Counted from the first letter of the stretch, positions 43,911 through 55,674 are shown. The stretch: DNA of 64,000 nt from Triangularia verruculosa (GCA_033296885.1 MU863881.1:398220-462219); one strand, 5' to 3'. Made by a program: numbers and translations. Notes: generated by a model not told the origin, from the letters alone.

Positions 43911-45376
43911 CTAGTTCCTCCACCCCTGAATCTCATCCAGCGTCAAGACATAATCGCTCTTGTAGATCTCGTTGAGGACAGCAACGGTATTCCAGCTGGG
44001 GTTGTTGATAAAGTCATCACCCCACACGGCGAACCAAAGCCAGTTGGCTTGGTAAGCCTGCAACAGATTCGGGAGAGGAGCGGCTCCGACCTCGGCGGCG
44101 GCGATCATCTTCTTGTCTCTGCCGAGAGAGATCAACTCGTTGTATTGGGTGGACATGGGCTGTCAAAAAGTTAGCAATCATCGTTTATTTTTTGTCTCAA
44201 GAGTAGACAACTTACGCCATTGCCTTGGGCATAAACATCGGCAGAGAGGATGTCAACCGTGTCATCACCAGGATACCAATCCTCCAAGATCGAGTTCCAC
44301 ACCCAGATCAAGTTGTTGAGCTTGTGGTGGACAGTCAAGCGCTCATACAAGAGATCCCAAAGCTGCTTGGCCGGCTCGGGGCCCTTGGCTCCCCACCAAA
44401 ACCAACCGCCCTCAGCCTCGTGGAGAGGTCTCCACAGAACGGGGACGCCAGCAGCTTGAAGTTTCTTGAGCTGGACAGCGATAGCATCAATGTCCCGGAT
44501 GAGAAGAGTGTAGTTGGCACCCTGGGGGTTGGCCAGAGTAGCAGCGATATCGAAGTCAGTAGCTCTGGTGTAGAACCCAGACCACCACTTGTTCTCCTCG
44601 GTGTCATAAAGACCAACGGGAGCATTCCAGTGCCACAAGACGGAGACAATACCGCCGCGGTTGTGGTGAGAGATGGCCTCCTCAACGGCGGTGCCGACGG
44701 TGCCGCGCTCAACACGGGAGGGCGAGTAATCCATCAGATCAACAGCAACAAGAGCAGGGGTCTTCCCGGTCTGCTGCTGGATCCATTCGGCGTGACGGAC
44801 TTCTTGCTGGCCGGAGATGATCTTTTTGCCATAAACGGAGCGGAGGTAGGAGTAGAGCTTCTTGGTGTTGGTGTCGGCATTGGCGTTGTTGAGGTTGGGG
44901 TTGATGTCATGGGGAGGGCGAGGGGCGGAGGGGGTGAGGGTGATGGAGTCGATGAGGTACCATCCCCAGTTGTTGACAATATCGATGGTGTTCTGTCCGG
45001 CGTTGAGCAGCACCTGTCCAGCGGCAACGGAGGTGAAAGAGTCGCCGGCCGGGAAGAAGACCTCGCTGACGGCACCGTTGTTGAGGACCACGTTGGTCCG
45101 CTTGTCGCCGTAGATGGCGGCGTAGCGAATCGAGAGATCGTAGAGCTTGGTGGTGGCGGAGCTGATCTGGAAGGTGACCTTGTCGGAACCCTCGTCGAAG
45201 CCGGTGACGTAGCCGCGGCCGGTGTAGCCTGCCTGAGCGGTGTCGACGGTGGTGCCGGTAAGGATGGCATCCTCGGCCTCATAGGTCACGGGGCCATCAC
45301 GAGGCTTGCAAGGCTTCGCAATGGCGCTGGTGGCCATGGCCAGGGCGAGAAGCCCAATGTCGAGGAGCTTGACCAT
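43911..45376 (-). CDS. GH26 endo-beta-1,4-mannanase with N-terminal CBM35
   Basis: Exons 45376-44216 and 44159-43911 (469 residues), 56-nt intron (GTAAGT..CAG). A signal peptide of about 20 residues is followed by a CBM35 (VTYEAEDAILTG to LIDSITLTPS, about 29-150), a short Pro/Asn-rich linker and a GH26 domain. The acid/base Glu320 is in WRPLHEAEGGWFWWG and the nucleophile Glu410 in IAAAEVGAAP. After removing 20 residues these become 300 and 390, the numbering I recall for P. anserina Man26A. The enzyme cleaves mannan and galactomannan outside the cell; the CBM35 aids mannan or xylan binding. Confidence 0.95.
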
Positions 45377-45930
45377 TGTGTCTTTGCTGGAGTGATGATC
45401 AACTCCCAGGCGTCAAAGAATGGATGCAGGAGAACATCATAAAAGAAACGAGAATCATGATGTCTTATTATATCGGCTGACGGGCCGTTGCGTGTCAGGT
45501 AGGAAAGACGTTGCGGGGCTTCGCCGTTGTAATGTCGGAAGGGGAGCCTCCGTCGCGGCTTGCAAGGGTTGTTGTCAACCCCGGAGTTACATGATCCACC
45601 GCTCCTAGTTGTGCCTTGTCCCGACAATTCGCGGATAAAACAGCCTTCTATGGAGAGCTAGTCGGGCGAGGGCGGAGCAACGACACCTTGAGGCATGTCT
45701 TGGTGGTGTGATCGCGGCCAGATACAAACCAGGTTGTTGGAAATCGCCAGTCCTTGCAGCGGGCTTGGCGGACGGTGCATCCTACCCCGAGGTCACAGAC
45801 GTATGTAACTCCGATCATGTCATAATAATTGTTCATTTTCGTGTCTTCGTCCGAATGACATCAGATATCCAGCCAATACTTGAATAACAGAAAAGACCTC
45901 AGATCCCGTTGTTCCGCCACTACCTCTAAT
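45377..45930. other. Intergenic, promoter of the mannanase gene
   Basis: 554 bases. The first part is the mannanase 5' region with a TATTATATCGG element near 45464-45474. No other feature seen. Confidence 0.45.
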
Positions 45931-46713
45931 TCAGTTCTTCTTGTTCTTTAACATCGCTCTCTGCTTCGGACCTGTTCCATGCAGCCAGTCCATCCACCCA
46001 TACGCCCCGTAGTTGACAACAAACTTCTCATGATGAAGGTCATGTCCTTTGGCCACTGCCCCAAAGAAGTCATATCCGCTGTGCACAGTGCTTGACTCGA
46101 CAAGTTGAAAGGTCAGGAATGCCCAAAACGTCAAGATGTGAGTCTTTAGCAAAATCGGAGCAACGACAATGGGCAAAGTGTTTGCCACCATCTGTTCGAT
46201 CGGGTGGGCATACTGCGCCGCCAAAGCTACGGGCGCAACGAACTCATGATGGACCTTGTGAATGATCTTGTACAGTCGAGGGGTATGCAATAGCCGATGC
46301 ACGTAGTAGAAGAGAATTTCTCTTGAGATCCAGCAGATGAGGAAGTCCCTCACGAAGGCATGAAGAGTAGGGATCGTCTCCGTGATTTGGAAACTCGATG
46401 GTGCCCCGGTGTACTGGGACAGGACCAACATGCCCAGAGCGAAAAGGGTGTTTTGGAGTTGGTTGCGAGTAACGACGTAGGCGCAGTGCTTTATTTCTTT
46501 CCAGGTCGGTTGTTTTGGTGCTGGCTGCAGTTTGTGCTTGGCAGAGAAGCTGGGGGAAATGTAATCGAGAGAAGTGTAGACGATGGCGGGGACCCAGAAG
46601 AAGAGGAGCTGGACGGCAAGACTGCCGAAGAATTCGATCTGGTGAGGGCTGTATGTTCGGACTATCGAAGTCCAATAGAGCTGGAGCGATGCGAGTGAAA
46701 GGGGAGCCATCAT
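45931..46713 (-). CDS. Fatty acid hydroxylase / sterol desaturase-like membrane protein
   Basis: 260 residues from the MMAPLSLASL start; the frame is open upstream to 46854, with another ATG at 46785, so the N-terminus is uncertain. Multiple hydrophobic helices enclose the histidine boxes HRLLH, HKVHH and HDLHHE of the di-iron FA_hydroxylase superfamily. Members hydroxylate or desaturate fatty acids, sphingoid bases or sterol methyl groups in the endoplasmic reticulum. The short length and box order are nearest to C-4 sterol methyl oxidase or related enzymes; the substrate is not determinable. Confidence 0.87.
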   Translation of the reverse strand: MMAPLSLASLQLYWTSIVRTYSPHQIEFFGSLAVQLLFFWVPAIVYTSLDYISPSFSAKHKLQPAPKQPTWKEIKHCAYVVTRNQLQNTLFALGMLVLSQYTGAPSSFQITETIPTLHAFVRDFLICWISREILFYYVHRLLHTPRLYKIIHKVHHEFVAPVALAAQYAHPIEQMVANTLPIVVAPILLKTHILTFWAFLTFQLVESSTVHSGYDFFGAVAKGHDLHHEKFVVNYGAYGWMDWLHGTGPKQRAMLKNKKN

Positions 46714-46934
46714 GTTGATCCTGTCCAAGTGAGATGTTGAAGTGGAACAGCAACTCTCTTCAAAATATGTTGGGGTGTTGAGCATTTTGAAGATGTCTCG
46801 ATCGGGACAAAGACCTCGGTAACTACCCCAGTCTTGGCACCTCCGCCTTGACATCTGAAGCGGGGTTTGCCACTTGGCTTGGTGCCCTTCCCTCCCGCGA
46901 GAACAATGAATGGTGTTGATTTGCCAGCCAGTCT

Positions 46935-48437
46935 TTATAATGAGTCCTCATCATGTCCAGGCCATACAATCTCTCTTCGATACACCGCAACCGCACAGCG
47001 ATAACTGATAAAACCCCAGGCCACCACTAACAACACGGTCATGACTGTACCGAACCACAATATTCCCTCGCTCTCCAGGACTCTTCCCATCCTTATGCAA
47101 GCCAACGTGAAGCCAACATTAGGAAACACAAAGCTCCACCAGCTAAGATGAAACTTTCTATCCGGCATTCCAGCCACCACCGCCGCCGTTGCGCTCGCAA
47201 AGAACCAAAAGCTCAAGCCCCAAAGAAAAACGGCGGTTGTTATAGCCAACAGCCTTACCATCGCGCCGAGTGTTCGTATGCTGACACCTGGATCTCCACC
47301 ACTAAAGGTGATCACCTCTATCACCGGTAAACCTACCAGTATCCTCGGCACTTCACCCGCCATGGCTACCAACGCGGAGCAAGTGAAACTCGGTGGTCCA
47401 ACAGCAATGAACATACCCGGTCTCTGCACCGGCAAGCCAAAAGCCATCAGCCGTGACAGATAAGTCGAGTAGTAAAACATCGAGACCAATATCCCAAGCC
47501 CCTGCGCCGCCAGCCCAGCAGATATCATTTCGAGAGCTTGCACGGCAGGTTGTGACTTGGCACACGTCCCTGCCAGCGATCCGGCCAGCATGACTGGAAA
47601 TATCGGAAGAATCCACGCCGGGGTCATCGCATTGATCGACAGCCGCCTTTCTTCCTTGACGGTGAAGAGCAGATGATACTGGAAGACCGAGAACATGAAT
47701 GTGACGGTCAAGTAGATCCAAAACGCCACTCTCATGAACGGCGCCAGTCGCAGATAGGCCGAGGGCGACAGAAATATGCGGCTGTACTCGTCAATGTTGA
47801 GCAGCATGGCGCAAATCGAAAGCCACAATGTCGAGATGAACAGGGCTTCGTGCGGTCGGGTGAAGGCGCGCCGGAATGTGTGTTGATACATCACGAACCG
47901 GAGGATGATCATGGCGGTGATGAATAAAAAGGCTAATAGGTCGAGCAAGAAGATGATCAAGCCGATGGTGGAGAGGCCAGTGAAGCGGTGGGGCGTGAGG
48001 GCGATGACCATGGCGATGCCAGACGTCGACATGGTGACCGTGTACCATGCAAACGTGAAGTGCAGCAGTCGTTCACGCCATGATAATGGTGGTTGGAGGT
48101 ACGTCGGAATGCGATGAAGCACCGCATGACGGGGCTCTGCACCCGATTCATCGAGGCTGACGCTGTGGTCGACGGTAGTGACGGAGCCAGAGGTCTGCTG
48201 ACGGGGTGGGGGCGGCGGTGGTGGGGTAGGCGGGGAGCACTGTTCAGCGACACTGATGGCCGACATGGCCGACTCTGGGTCGCTGATGGAGCCCTTCCGG
48301 CCGGCGGGGCGTGAGGTCATCCGGCCGAAATTGGACACAGCCGTGGTACCAGAAGTCATGGCAGGCTGGTAATCTTGGACTGAAGTCGGCATGGCACCGG
48401 TCAGTCGCTTTGAAGCAAGTAAGTTGGGGAAAAACAA
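46935..48437 (-). CDS. TDT/SLAC1-type anion transporter (Mae1/Ssu1-like)
   Basis: Single exon, 500 residues from 48437, or 485 from the ATG at 48392 (MPTSVQDYQP). A 120-residue hydrophilic N-terminus with a nine-Pro run precedes ten hydrophobic helices. The stretches FTFAWYTVTMSTSGIAMVIA, RPGMFIAVGPPSFT and FHLSWWSFVFPNVGFTLA are family signatures of the tellurite-resistance/dicarboxylate transporter group (PF03595). Fungal members move malate and other C4-dicarboxylates (Mae1) or sulfite (Ssu1) across the plasma membrane. I cannot separate the two by eye. Confidence 0.87.
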   Translation of the reverse strand: MFFPNLLASKRLTGAMPTSVQDYQPAMTSGTTAVSNFGRMTSRPAGRKGSISDPESAMSAISVAEQCSPPTPPPPPPPRQQTSGSVTTVDHSVSLDESGAEPRHAVLHRIPTYLQPPLSWRERLLHFTFAWYTVTMSTSGIAMVIALTPHRFTGLSTIGLIIFLLDLLAFLFITAMIILRFVMYQHTFRRAFTRPHEALFISTLWLSICAMLLNIDEYSRIFLSPSAYLRLAPFMRVAFWIYLTVTFMFSVFQYHLLFTVKEERRLSINAMTPAWILPIFPVMLAGSLAGTCAKSQPAVQALEMISAGLAAQGLGILVSMFYYSTYLSRLMAFGLPVQRPGMFIAVGPPSFTCSALVAMAGEVPRILVGLPVIEVITFSGGDPGVSIRTLGAMVRLLAITTAVFLWGLSFWFFASATAAVVAGMPDRKFHLSWWSFVFPNVGFTLACIRMGRVLESEGILWFGTVMTVLLVVAWGFISYRCAVAVYRREIVWPGHDEDSL

Positions 48438-48797
48438 AGAACACAGAGCACCTGTTGGTGAGCAATGGAGCAGTCAATGCGACCCGTCGCTCATCTCATG
48501 ATTGGTGCCACGAATACGCGGTGCTGTTCGGTCGAGATAAGCCGTATTGGGAGGGGATCTCGACAACGGCCAGAGTGAGGCGAGGACGGGATGAACCCCT
48601 GAGCCTCAGTGCATTATTTCACGCGCTGAGGTCACTGACGCCATGCTACCTACCTAAACTCTATCCGTTCAGGGGTCAATCAGACGGTTGAGTCATCTCG
48701 GGTTAGGGTTGAGCATGCTACTTGACAGTCTATCTGTTGTCATCTCTCTTCTCTCTATTTCCATTGCGAGCAAGAAAACTTCCGGAAAGCCACTATC

Positions 48798-51054
48798 TTA
48801 TTTCCATATTCCTGCCTCCTCCCCGTACTTCATGATACGGTCATGCAACACGCCCTTCCGCAAGGCCTCGTAGATGTCGGAAGCCATTGTTCCAAGAATC
48901 TTGCTTCTCGGGTCCGCCTCGGCGCCATTGCCCACAACATGACCATTTGCCCTCAACAGCAAAGGCGGGTGATCTTCCACACCTCTGTTGAGCGGAATGC
49001 CCAGCTCCTTCCTCACAAACTCATACACCACCCTCGACCCGCCACCAATGAACTCGCCGGCTCGCCCAGCATCTCTGAAGACCTCGCGCTGCTCCGTGCA
49101 ATGCTTCTGCAAGAACTCGCTCATCTCAAACCTATACTCCCGCAAGAATAGTGGGTCGATCGCCGTGTCCTTCTCTGGAAATTCATCGTCTTCCAGCAGA
49201 TGCCCGACAGACTCCCTCGCGACTTTATCGCATCTGTCCTTCAAATCGAGATGCGAAAGTTCGTCCCATCTTTGCAGCAAGAAGTCGCCCAATCTCCCTG
49301 CTACTCTCGAAATTGATTCCTCCATCTTTTCCGTATCCCCGCCAAAGTCTCCGTCGCGGAATGAGAAGACGCCATACTTTAGCTGCGTGGGCAGCCAGAA
49401 CCTCACCATCTCCCTGAACTGCAGCTGAATCACCCTCAAGTCCAACGCTTGACAAAGCACATAGATGTACGTCGCGCACATCAAGGCCACCACTTCGACC
49501 GCCTCCATCGCATATCTCCCGGCCACCAATGCCATAGAGTTGACGCTCTGGTTGCCCATCTCTGCGATCTGAACACTGGCGCTGATCGGTCTGGCCAGGT
49601 ACGAGAGCTCCGCCATGTAAGCCGCCATGTTGACGTCAAAGCCCTTGCAGGTGAAGCTTTGACTCGGGTCATCAGCGCTCAGATTTGGCGCCAGGCCCTT
49701 GTTGGTCATGTTGTTGATGACCTCGGAACACTGAGCAAAGATCAGTCTTCCCAGGTTCTGCAAGGCGGTCAAAGTCTTTTCCATAGCCGAAGTCACAACC
49801 ATGGCTTGGAAATTTCCGCCGTGATGGATCTCCCCTGACGCAGCATCAATGAGTGGATTGTCGGTGGTCGAGTTGAGCTCGGTGGTAACTTGCTTGGTGG
49901 CGAGCAGCAGGTCTTCAAGCTGCGGGCCTATCCATTGAGGGGCAGTGCGAAGAGAGTAGCGGTCCTGAGCGAGACCGAGTCGCCTTTTTATTTGGGACAA
50001 AGTCTCAGATGAAAAGGGAGGGGAGATCTTGGAGTCGGCAAGGAAAGCCAGAATGTTCGAAGCGACCTCGGCTTGTCCTGGGTGGGGGCGGGTGGTGGAT
50101 ATGAAGGGATGATAGTTGTGGGAAGTGCCGTTGAGGGCTTCGGTTCCCATGGCTGTCAACAGCTGAACGAGGAGTGCGAGTTGGTTGGCTTGGTCCATCA
50201 CGAGAGATGCCATCGCGCAGCTAGGTGCGGTGCCATTGGTGATACCCAGGCCTTCCTTGGCTTGAAGGCGGACGGGGCTTATGCTGGCTATCTCCAGGGC
50301 CTCGTTGGCTGGAATAATCTTGGACTCGTGCTTAATAAAAATATCAGGGTTTCCCTCGATAGCTCCGGCAATGTAGGATAACGTTGAGAGGTCTCCCGAT
50401 GCCGAGATGCTTCCTCTAAGGGGCACAACGGGCGTCATGTTGTTGGCAAGAAGGTTCATGATAGACTCAATCACGCTGACCCGAACACCCGAGTGACCAC
50501 GCATGAGCGAGTTGCAGCGGATCAGCATGGCAGCTTTGATGACAGGAGTGGGTAACGCATGGCTTCTGAGCAACTCGTTCCTGCCATGGTAGTTGCCCTT
50601 GTCGCTCTGAAGTAGGATACCGACGTTGAGATGCTGGATGGCCGCACTTTGAAGGCGTTCAAAGTCCTGCGTTCTTGTGTCTGCGCTGCCTCCGAAGCCC
50701 GTATTGACGCCATAGATAGTGTGTCCAGCTCCCAATTCCTGCGCAAGGTAGCCGACACTCTCTTCGACCTGTTCCAAAGTCCTTTCCTCGCTGGTCAGGT
50801 GGGCTTTGGTGCCATTGCTAGATGAAAGATTAGCCTTTTTGCCCTGGAACTTTTCCATGATGGAAGCCAAATCGAAAAACAATGCCGACTTACAGCGCGA
50901 CAGCCACCACGTCAGCAATCGTCAAGTTATCTCCATCAGCAGAAACCTCCCCCGTTTCGGCCAATTTCCTCTGCAGTCGCTGCCATTCAGAGAACAGCCC
51001 TGATGCATGCGAGGCATCTGGTTTCCTAGCGTGTGACGACCCGTTGGTGATCAT
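48798..51054 (-). CDS. PAL: Phenylalanine ammonia-lyase
   Basis: Exons 51054-50894 and 50817-48798 (726 residues), with a 76-nt intron (GTAAGT..CTAG) joining VVAVAL to NGTKAHLTSEE. The MIO cofactor forms from Ala193-Ser194-Gly195 in GSISASGDLSTL. The catalytic Tyr89 is in YGVNTGFGGSAD, and TTDNPLID and QIAEMGNQSVNSMALV-type active-site stretches are present. The length fits PAL, not the shorter bacterial histidine ammonia-lyase. It converts L-phenylalanine (possibly also tyrosine) to trans-cinnamate and ammonia in the cytosol. In fungi this feeds phenylpropanoid-type catabolism or cinnamate/benzoate starter units. Confidence 0.94.
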
Positions 51055-52214
51055 GTTGAAGCCCTGGAGGTTGGCAGAGACAAGTCGTGATGTGATGATG
51101 GATTTGCGAGAGCGGTCCTGGCAAGTGCAAGTATTTTTTTTTCTCCCACGGTATCACCCGAACGTAGGTACCTACTTTCCTCCCGCTGTTTGCTTCGTCG
51201 TCGCCGTTCCGTTCCGAGATCCGGGAAGACGATTTTTTTTGTGGCGCTTTTAGTGTGCAACCCAAGAAGGGGAAAATTGCTGAGTGTGTATGGTTTGCAT
51301 AAAGTTATGCGAGTACCTGTGTGGGACAGGGGTTCGGATGAGTGAGACCTTCACCGCTTTGATGGACACCAAGAATCATCCTCGCCAAATATATACGAAC
51401 ATTTCTGCTTCTTTATAGCTTCTTTGCTATTACTTCAGTTAACAGCACCACTGTGATAATCGTGCCGCTGACGTAAGGATTTGTCGGAGCAAGTGAAACC
51501 TAGCCATTCACGCCCTCACAGCGGAGACTACGCCGAGACATTCTGGTCAGACGCAGTCTTGAGTTATCCCTTACCCAGCAGCTTGGTTGGTCCATCTCAG
51601 CTGGAAGGGTTGCCTCATGTGGATCCACATAGGTAGTGGAATATGACGCTTTCCGATGGCTTCAATGGCAAGCCGTGCCCGAAATAATTGGTACTGCAAT
51701 CGGATCACGCCGTTGATATTTCAGAAAAAGCCTAACAACTATCTTCAAAGGGTTTATTACCGTCTTTAAGCCCTTCAAACTATCTGGTAGAGTATTTCCT
51801 ACGGCCCGTTGATCAAGGTACCTACCTTCACACGCCTTATCACTATCTTCTAACTGTCTTTCAAGCTAGCTCTACTGCTAGCTATCTTTCAAAGCTACAT
51901 TTCCACGCAATGCCAGCTTTTTGTGGAGGAGCGGAACGGCTTTCACCCGGATTTCCGTTGTCAGCGCCTTCTCCGACGGTGCTGTCTCTCAAAATTTCGT
52001 CGCTTGCTTACCATAGGTGGTGGCAAGTGCGGTGTACTTGAATCTCAGTGCAATGTGTATTCATCGATTCTCATTCCACCTCGCTCGTCGACATCATGGT
52101 CTGACTGCCCTAGTATCTATGACCCGGTGATCCAGCCCGCCGTCCCGTCTAATCAATCACACCACCACATATCAAAACATCCACTATTAATTCCAGCCAG
52201 TGTTCTTTCGTAAT
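51055..52214. other. Intergenic
   Basis: PAL promoter side, with two poly-T runs (51135-51142 and 51233-51240), and 3' DNA of the reductase gene. Short repeated CTATCTTTCAA- and CTAACTG-like stretches lie near 51735-51900. No gene supported. Confidence 0.5.
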
Positions 52215-53319
52215 CTACATGCATGCGGCACCGTCAATGCCGATGACCTTGCCGTTAACCCACTCGCCGTCCTGCGAAGCGAGGAAGCAGACAACACGGG
52301 CAATATCGATCGGGAGACCGACACGGTGAAGAGGGGACCAGCCCGCAGCGTACTGTTTAGGTCAGTATTTTATTTTTCATGGTCAGGGATTGCTTCTCTC
52401 ACCTCGTCAACACCCTCATCGTCGAGCTTGTCACCGTTGGGAATGTACTCTCTGCACACCTCGTGGTACATGTCGGTCTTGATACCACCGGGGGCAACGG
52501 CGTTGACGGTGATCTTCTTGTCACCAAAGTCGATGGCCATGCAGCGGACAAATGTCTCGATGGTACCCTTGCTACCAGAGTAGACAGCGTGTCTGGGAAC
52601 AGCCTTGGCCTGGCCCGTGATGGAGCCCATCAGGATGACACGGCCACCGACCTCGAGGTTCTTGTAGGCCTCGCGGGCGACGAAGAACTGACCACGGGTG
52701 TTGACGTTGAAGACACGATCGAACTCCTCAGGGGTGACGTCCTTTACGTGACCGAACGAGACAACACCGCTGTTGGAGCAGACGATGTCGAGCTTGCCCC
52801 ACTTGGCCTTGGCCTCCTTGAAGAGGCGGACGATCTGGTCGACGTCACCGACGTTGGCCTTGACGGCGAAGGCATCGGTGCCGTTCTTCTTGATCTGGTT
52901 GACAACCTCCTGGGCGGCCGAGTCGCTGTTGGCGTAGTTGACAATAACCTTGGCGCCACGACGTCCGAGCTCGAGAGCCATCTCCTTGCCGATACCACGG
53001 CCTGCATAATATCAGCTATCATGTCTTTCCGCAGTTGGTGATAAAAATGGCTAGATGTGGGCTTGGCACCGGACTTGACTTGGGGTAAATGTCCCGTCCC
53101 GCCCGCAACGGCAAGGGCTTGGCGGGGAAGAGCTGCAATGCAACAATGCAAGTGCAAACTAGGGAGGTGTAGTGGCCGCAAGGAAGGAAATGGGTAAAAC
53201 TGTTACTGACCGGCACCGGTTACCAAGGCGACCTTGCCCTCGAGCGAAGCAGACGCCATACCCAGAGGGCCTGGGATGGCATTGTACTTGCTGGAGGTGT
53301 TGGAGGTAACGCCAGGCAT
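52215..53319 (-). CDS. Tetrahydroxynaphthalene reductase (DHN-melanin SDR)
   Basis: Exons 53319-53211, 53001-52403 and 52352-52215 give 281 residues; introns are 209 nt (GTCAGT donor) and 50 nt (GTGAGA). The N-terminus SKYNAIPGPLGMASASLEGK and the NADPH loop VTGAGRGIG restored across intron 1 match fungal T4HN/T3HN reductases. The catalytic Ser and Tyr-x3-Lys are in LMGSITGQAKAV and YSGSKG; the ending GIDGAACM is family-typical. It reduces 1,3,6,8-tetrahydroxynaphthalene to scytalone (and possibly T3HN to vermelone) with NADPH. No pksA, scytalone dehydratase or regulator genes are in the window. Confidence 0.93.
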
Positions 53320-55387
53320 GTTTGCGGTAGTTGTTGGGTTGGCTGGGAAGTGGAACAACTGAGACAAGGTGCTAGATCAGGGAATCGCTTGACTGAGGGA
53401 TGGGTATCTTGACGAGGAAAGAATGCTGAAGCGTCAGTGGGCATCAGAACGGCCATGTCGAGATCCTTATATGTCGGGGGCCATCCGGCTATTTTGGGAC
53501 ATTGGTAGTCGTCTGAATCGCACTACTACGACGATCTTGCGGCTGTCGCCTGTCGGACCATGTTGGAGGAATGCCGGACTGTGCTCGACCTGCGGACAAT
53601 CGGTAACGGTTCGGCGCCGAGAGCAGCGCTTCCTGGCGTTTGCATGGTGCTGTTGACCAGGATCGCCCACAGTTGGGCTGGCTGAAGAGTTCGGACATGA
53701 CAGAATTCCAGAGCCCTCTGCAAACAGAACTGCTGCTGCCAGCTGGGCCTGGGCTCGCACCAGCCGCGCCCAACTGCACCGAATGGCAACCCATCCAAAC
53801 TTAATCCGGTCAAACACAGGGAGGACAACCTGGAAGTCCATGTCACGTTGCACATTGTCCCTTCCCCGCCATTGGGTTCCCGCCTCCACGTTTTCAATGT
53901 CTCTCGCCCCTTCGCGATGAAGTCGGGGCGCGAGGACATCCGCTTCCCTAGCAACTTTGTCGACGACCGATACCTGTTGAACCACAGCCAGCCGTGCCAT
54001 TGACGATTCATCCAAGGCCCATGATTCACGAGATATCTCTAACGTTCTGCTCCCTTGGGAAGACCACCAACCGGACACGTTCTCTTTGGAATCTGGACCC
54101 TGACTGACACAACACGGTTACTGCTGTTTTACAACGAGATGAGGTTGAAGTCTTTGTCATCATGCAGCCCCACCACTACCACTACCTACCTTGATATCAA
54201 ATTCTGGGGTAAATCGTTGAAACCCACAACATCTAGACCCCATGTTCCTGCATAACAGCACCAAAGCAGAAAAAGAGTGACGTCCCTCAGCACCTTATCG
54301 TGCTGCACAGTAGAGCCCACCACCGTGGTCCGTCAGCTTACCTACCACACCAAACATTGTGCAGCAACCGTCTCACTACGTCGTAAGAAGTCAATTTGAG
54401 CTCTCGGAAACTCAACAACCTTCAACGGGGGTGGGCAGAAGTGCCCCGTTATATGAAGCTCGGACAACAGCATCCACACGCTTGCCAACAGTCAGAATTC
54501 TTCCCGATTTCTTCAATCAATAGGGCTACCACTGCCCGGACATAACCCTGGGAGGAGAGTACAAAAGGCCCTAGCAATTAGTTTCTTTGGCTCATTCCAG
54601 ACCACCACGGCAGACATTGGACAGGGAGCTAAGCCTTCGCAGCGGCTGCATGCAAGCAGTGGCGGCCCCACTGCACCCGCCGCAATCCGGACCTCCGGTA
54701 AAACGCCCCGAGCCCGACACCGGCCGAAAGAAGAACTTGATCTGAACATGCATCTCGGGTGCGAATTGGCGGCGAGCTGACCGAGCGAAAGGAGAGCGGG
54801 AACATTTATTACTGAGAGCTCCCCTCAGCAGACGGTTCCTGTGCTGTATCTGCTATGCCGGCCAATTGTTATCGGTTGAGTTCTCCGCTCTTCCAGTGAG
54901 CACAGGACCATATTCTAAGATCATGGAGACCCAACTTTTGAGCTGTGAGAAGCCGGGCAGTTCTTGTGTGATCATTCTCCCACCAGGACATCCCTGCATG
55001 CCTTTCATTGAGTACATCCGCAAGAGATATCTGGAGGAAGGGCCGGATGACAATCAGGATACTCTCCCAGGATAAAGATCTTTTTGCAAAGTTGTGATGC
55101 CAACGAAAACTGAAAAGATTGATGTGTTTTTAGACTCGGATCTCCGCTTGATTGCAGTTGGTGGTGGACATGGCGACGGCGAGATGGTCAATTCAGTCTG
55201 GGAAACTTGAAAGAGATGGATGGCCTGTTTCTAAGGCTGGGTGTTGGAATTGTCAAAGAGGTGATGGGAGTAGTGGTAGTATACCTAGAATTGGATGTTT
55301 GATGCTTGCCTTAATTTTCCTGGGCTGCACCTTACTACCTATTTCCCCGTATCCAACGTGTGATAGCTCACACTTTGCTCCCTGATA
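53320..55387. other. Intergenic, reductase promoter side
   Basis: About 2 kb without a convincing gene. A 203-codon minus-strand frame (53467-54078) is open together with two other frames over the same DNA, has no domain or start context and is probably chance. A 69-codon plus frame at 54866-55075 also lacks support. Confidence 0.45.
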
Positions 55388-55591
55388 TCAACCAAGTGCC
55401 CACGGACTGTCTTCACCCACATATCTAGGTCTATCGTCTTCATAGTCGGAGTCACCGCGGCCCTTCGTATACCCACCTTTCCCGTCCGGGTGCACCTCTC
55501 CACAGGTTCCCTCGCAATCTTGGCAATAATCACCACAGCCGCTACCGGGACAGTCACTAGTGTATTCAGGTGTCACACGGCCAACAACCAA
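55388..55591 (-). CDS. Cys-rich exon or gene fragment beside the retrotransposon
   Basis: The frame encodes a striking composition: SDCPGSGCGDYCQDCEGTCG followed by an acidic/Gly tail (KGRGDSDYEDDRPRYVGED) and ends in TGA. Five Cys in 18 residues, with no alternative open reading of similar quality, suggest real coding sequence. There is no good ATG; a CACTAG acceptor just upstream of the Cys block would make it a last exon. The upstream side is 84 bases from the LTR insertion, so earlier exons could have been separated by it. Unrecognised family. Confidence 0.4.
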   Translation of the reverse strand: MVVGRVTPEYTSDCPGSGCGDYCQDCEGTCGEVHPDGKGGYTKGRGDSDYEDDRPRYVGEDSPWALG

Positions 55592-55669
55592 CCGGCCACA
55601 TCACGACCCAACAACCACCAACCTGCACGTTGTGAGCCAACCGTTGGGAGTAAAGCAGTTAATCAGAGG

Positions 55670-55674
55670 CATAG
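55670..55674 (+). repeat. Target-site duplication, left (CATAG)
   Basis: CATAG directly precedes the 5' LTR and recurs directly after the 3' LTR at 63340-63344, as expected for 5-bp integrase duplication. Confidence 0.9.

Noticed and set aside
44225..45442. 405-codon plus-strand open frame, the longest shadow in the window
   Set aside because: Antisense to the GH26 mannanase; product is Val/Gly/Asp-rich as expected for a reverse-frame shadow.
52379..53041. 220-codon plus-strand frame
   Set aside because: Antisense to the naphthol reductase gene and without motifs.
53467..54078. 203-codon minus-strand frame upstream of the reductase gene
   Set aside because: Three frames are open over the same GC-rich DNA and the product has no recognisable features; more likely promoter DNA.
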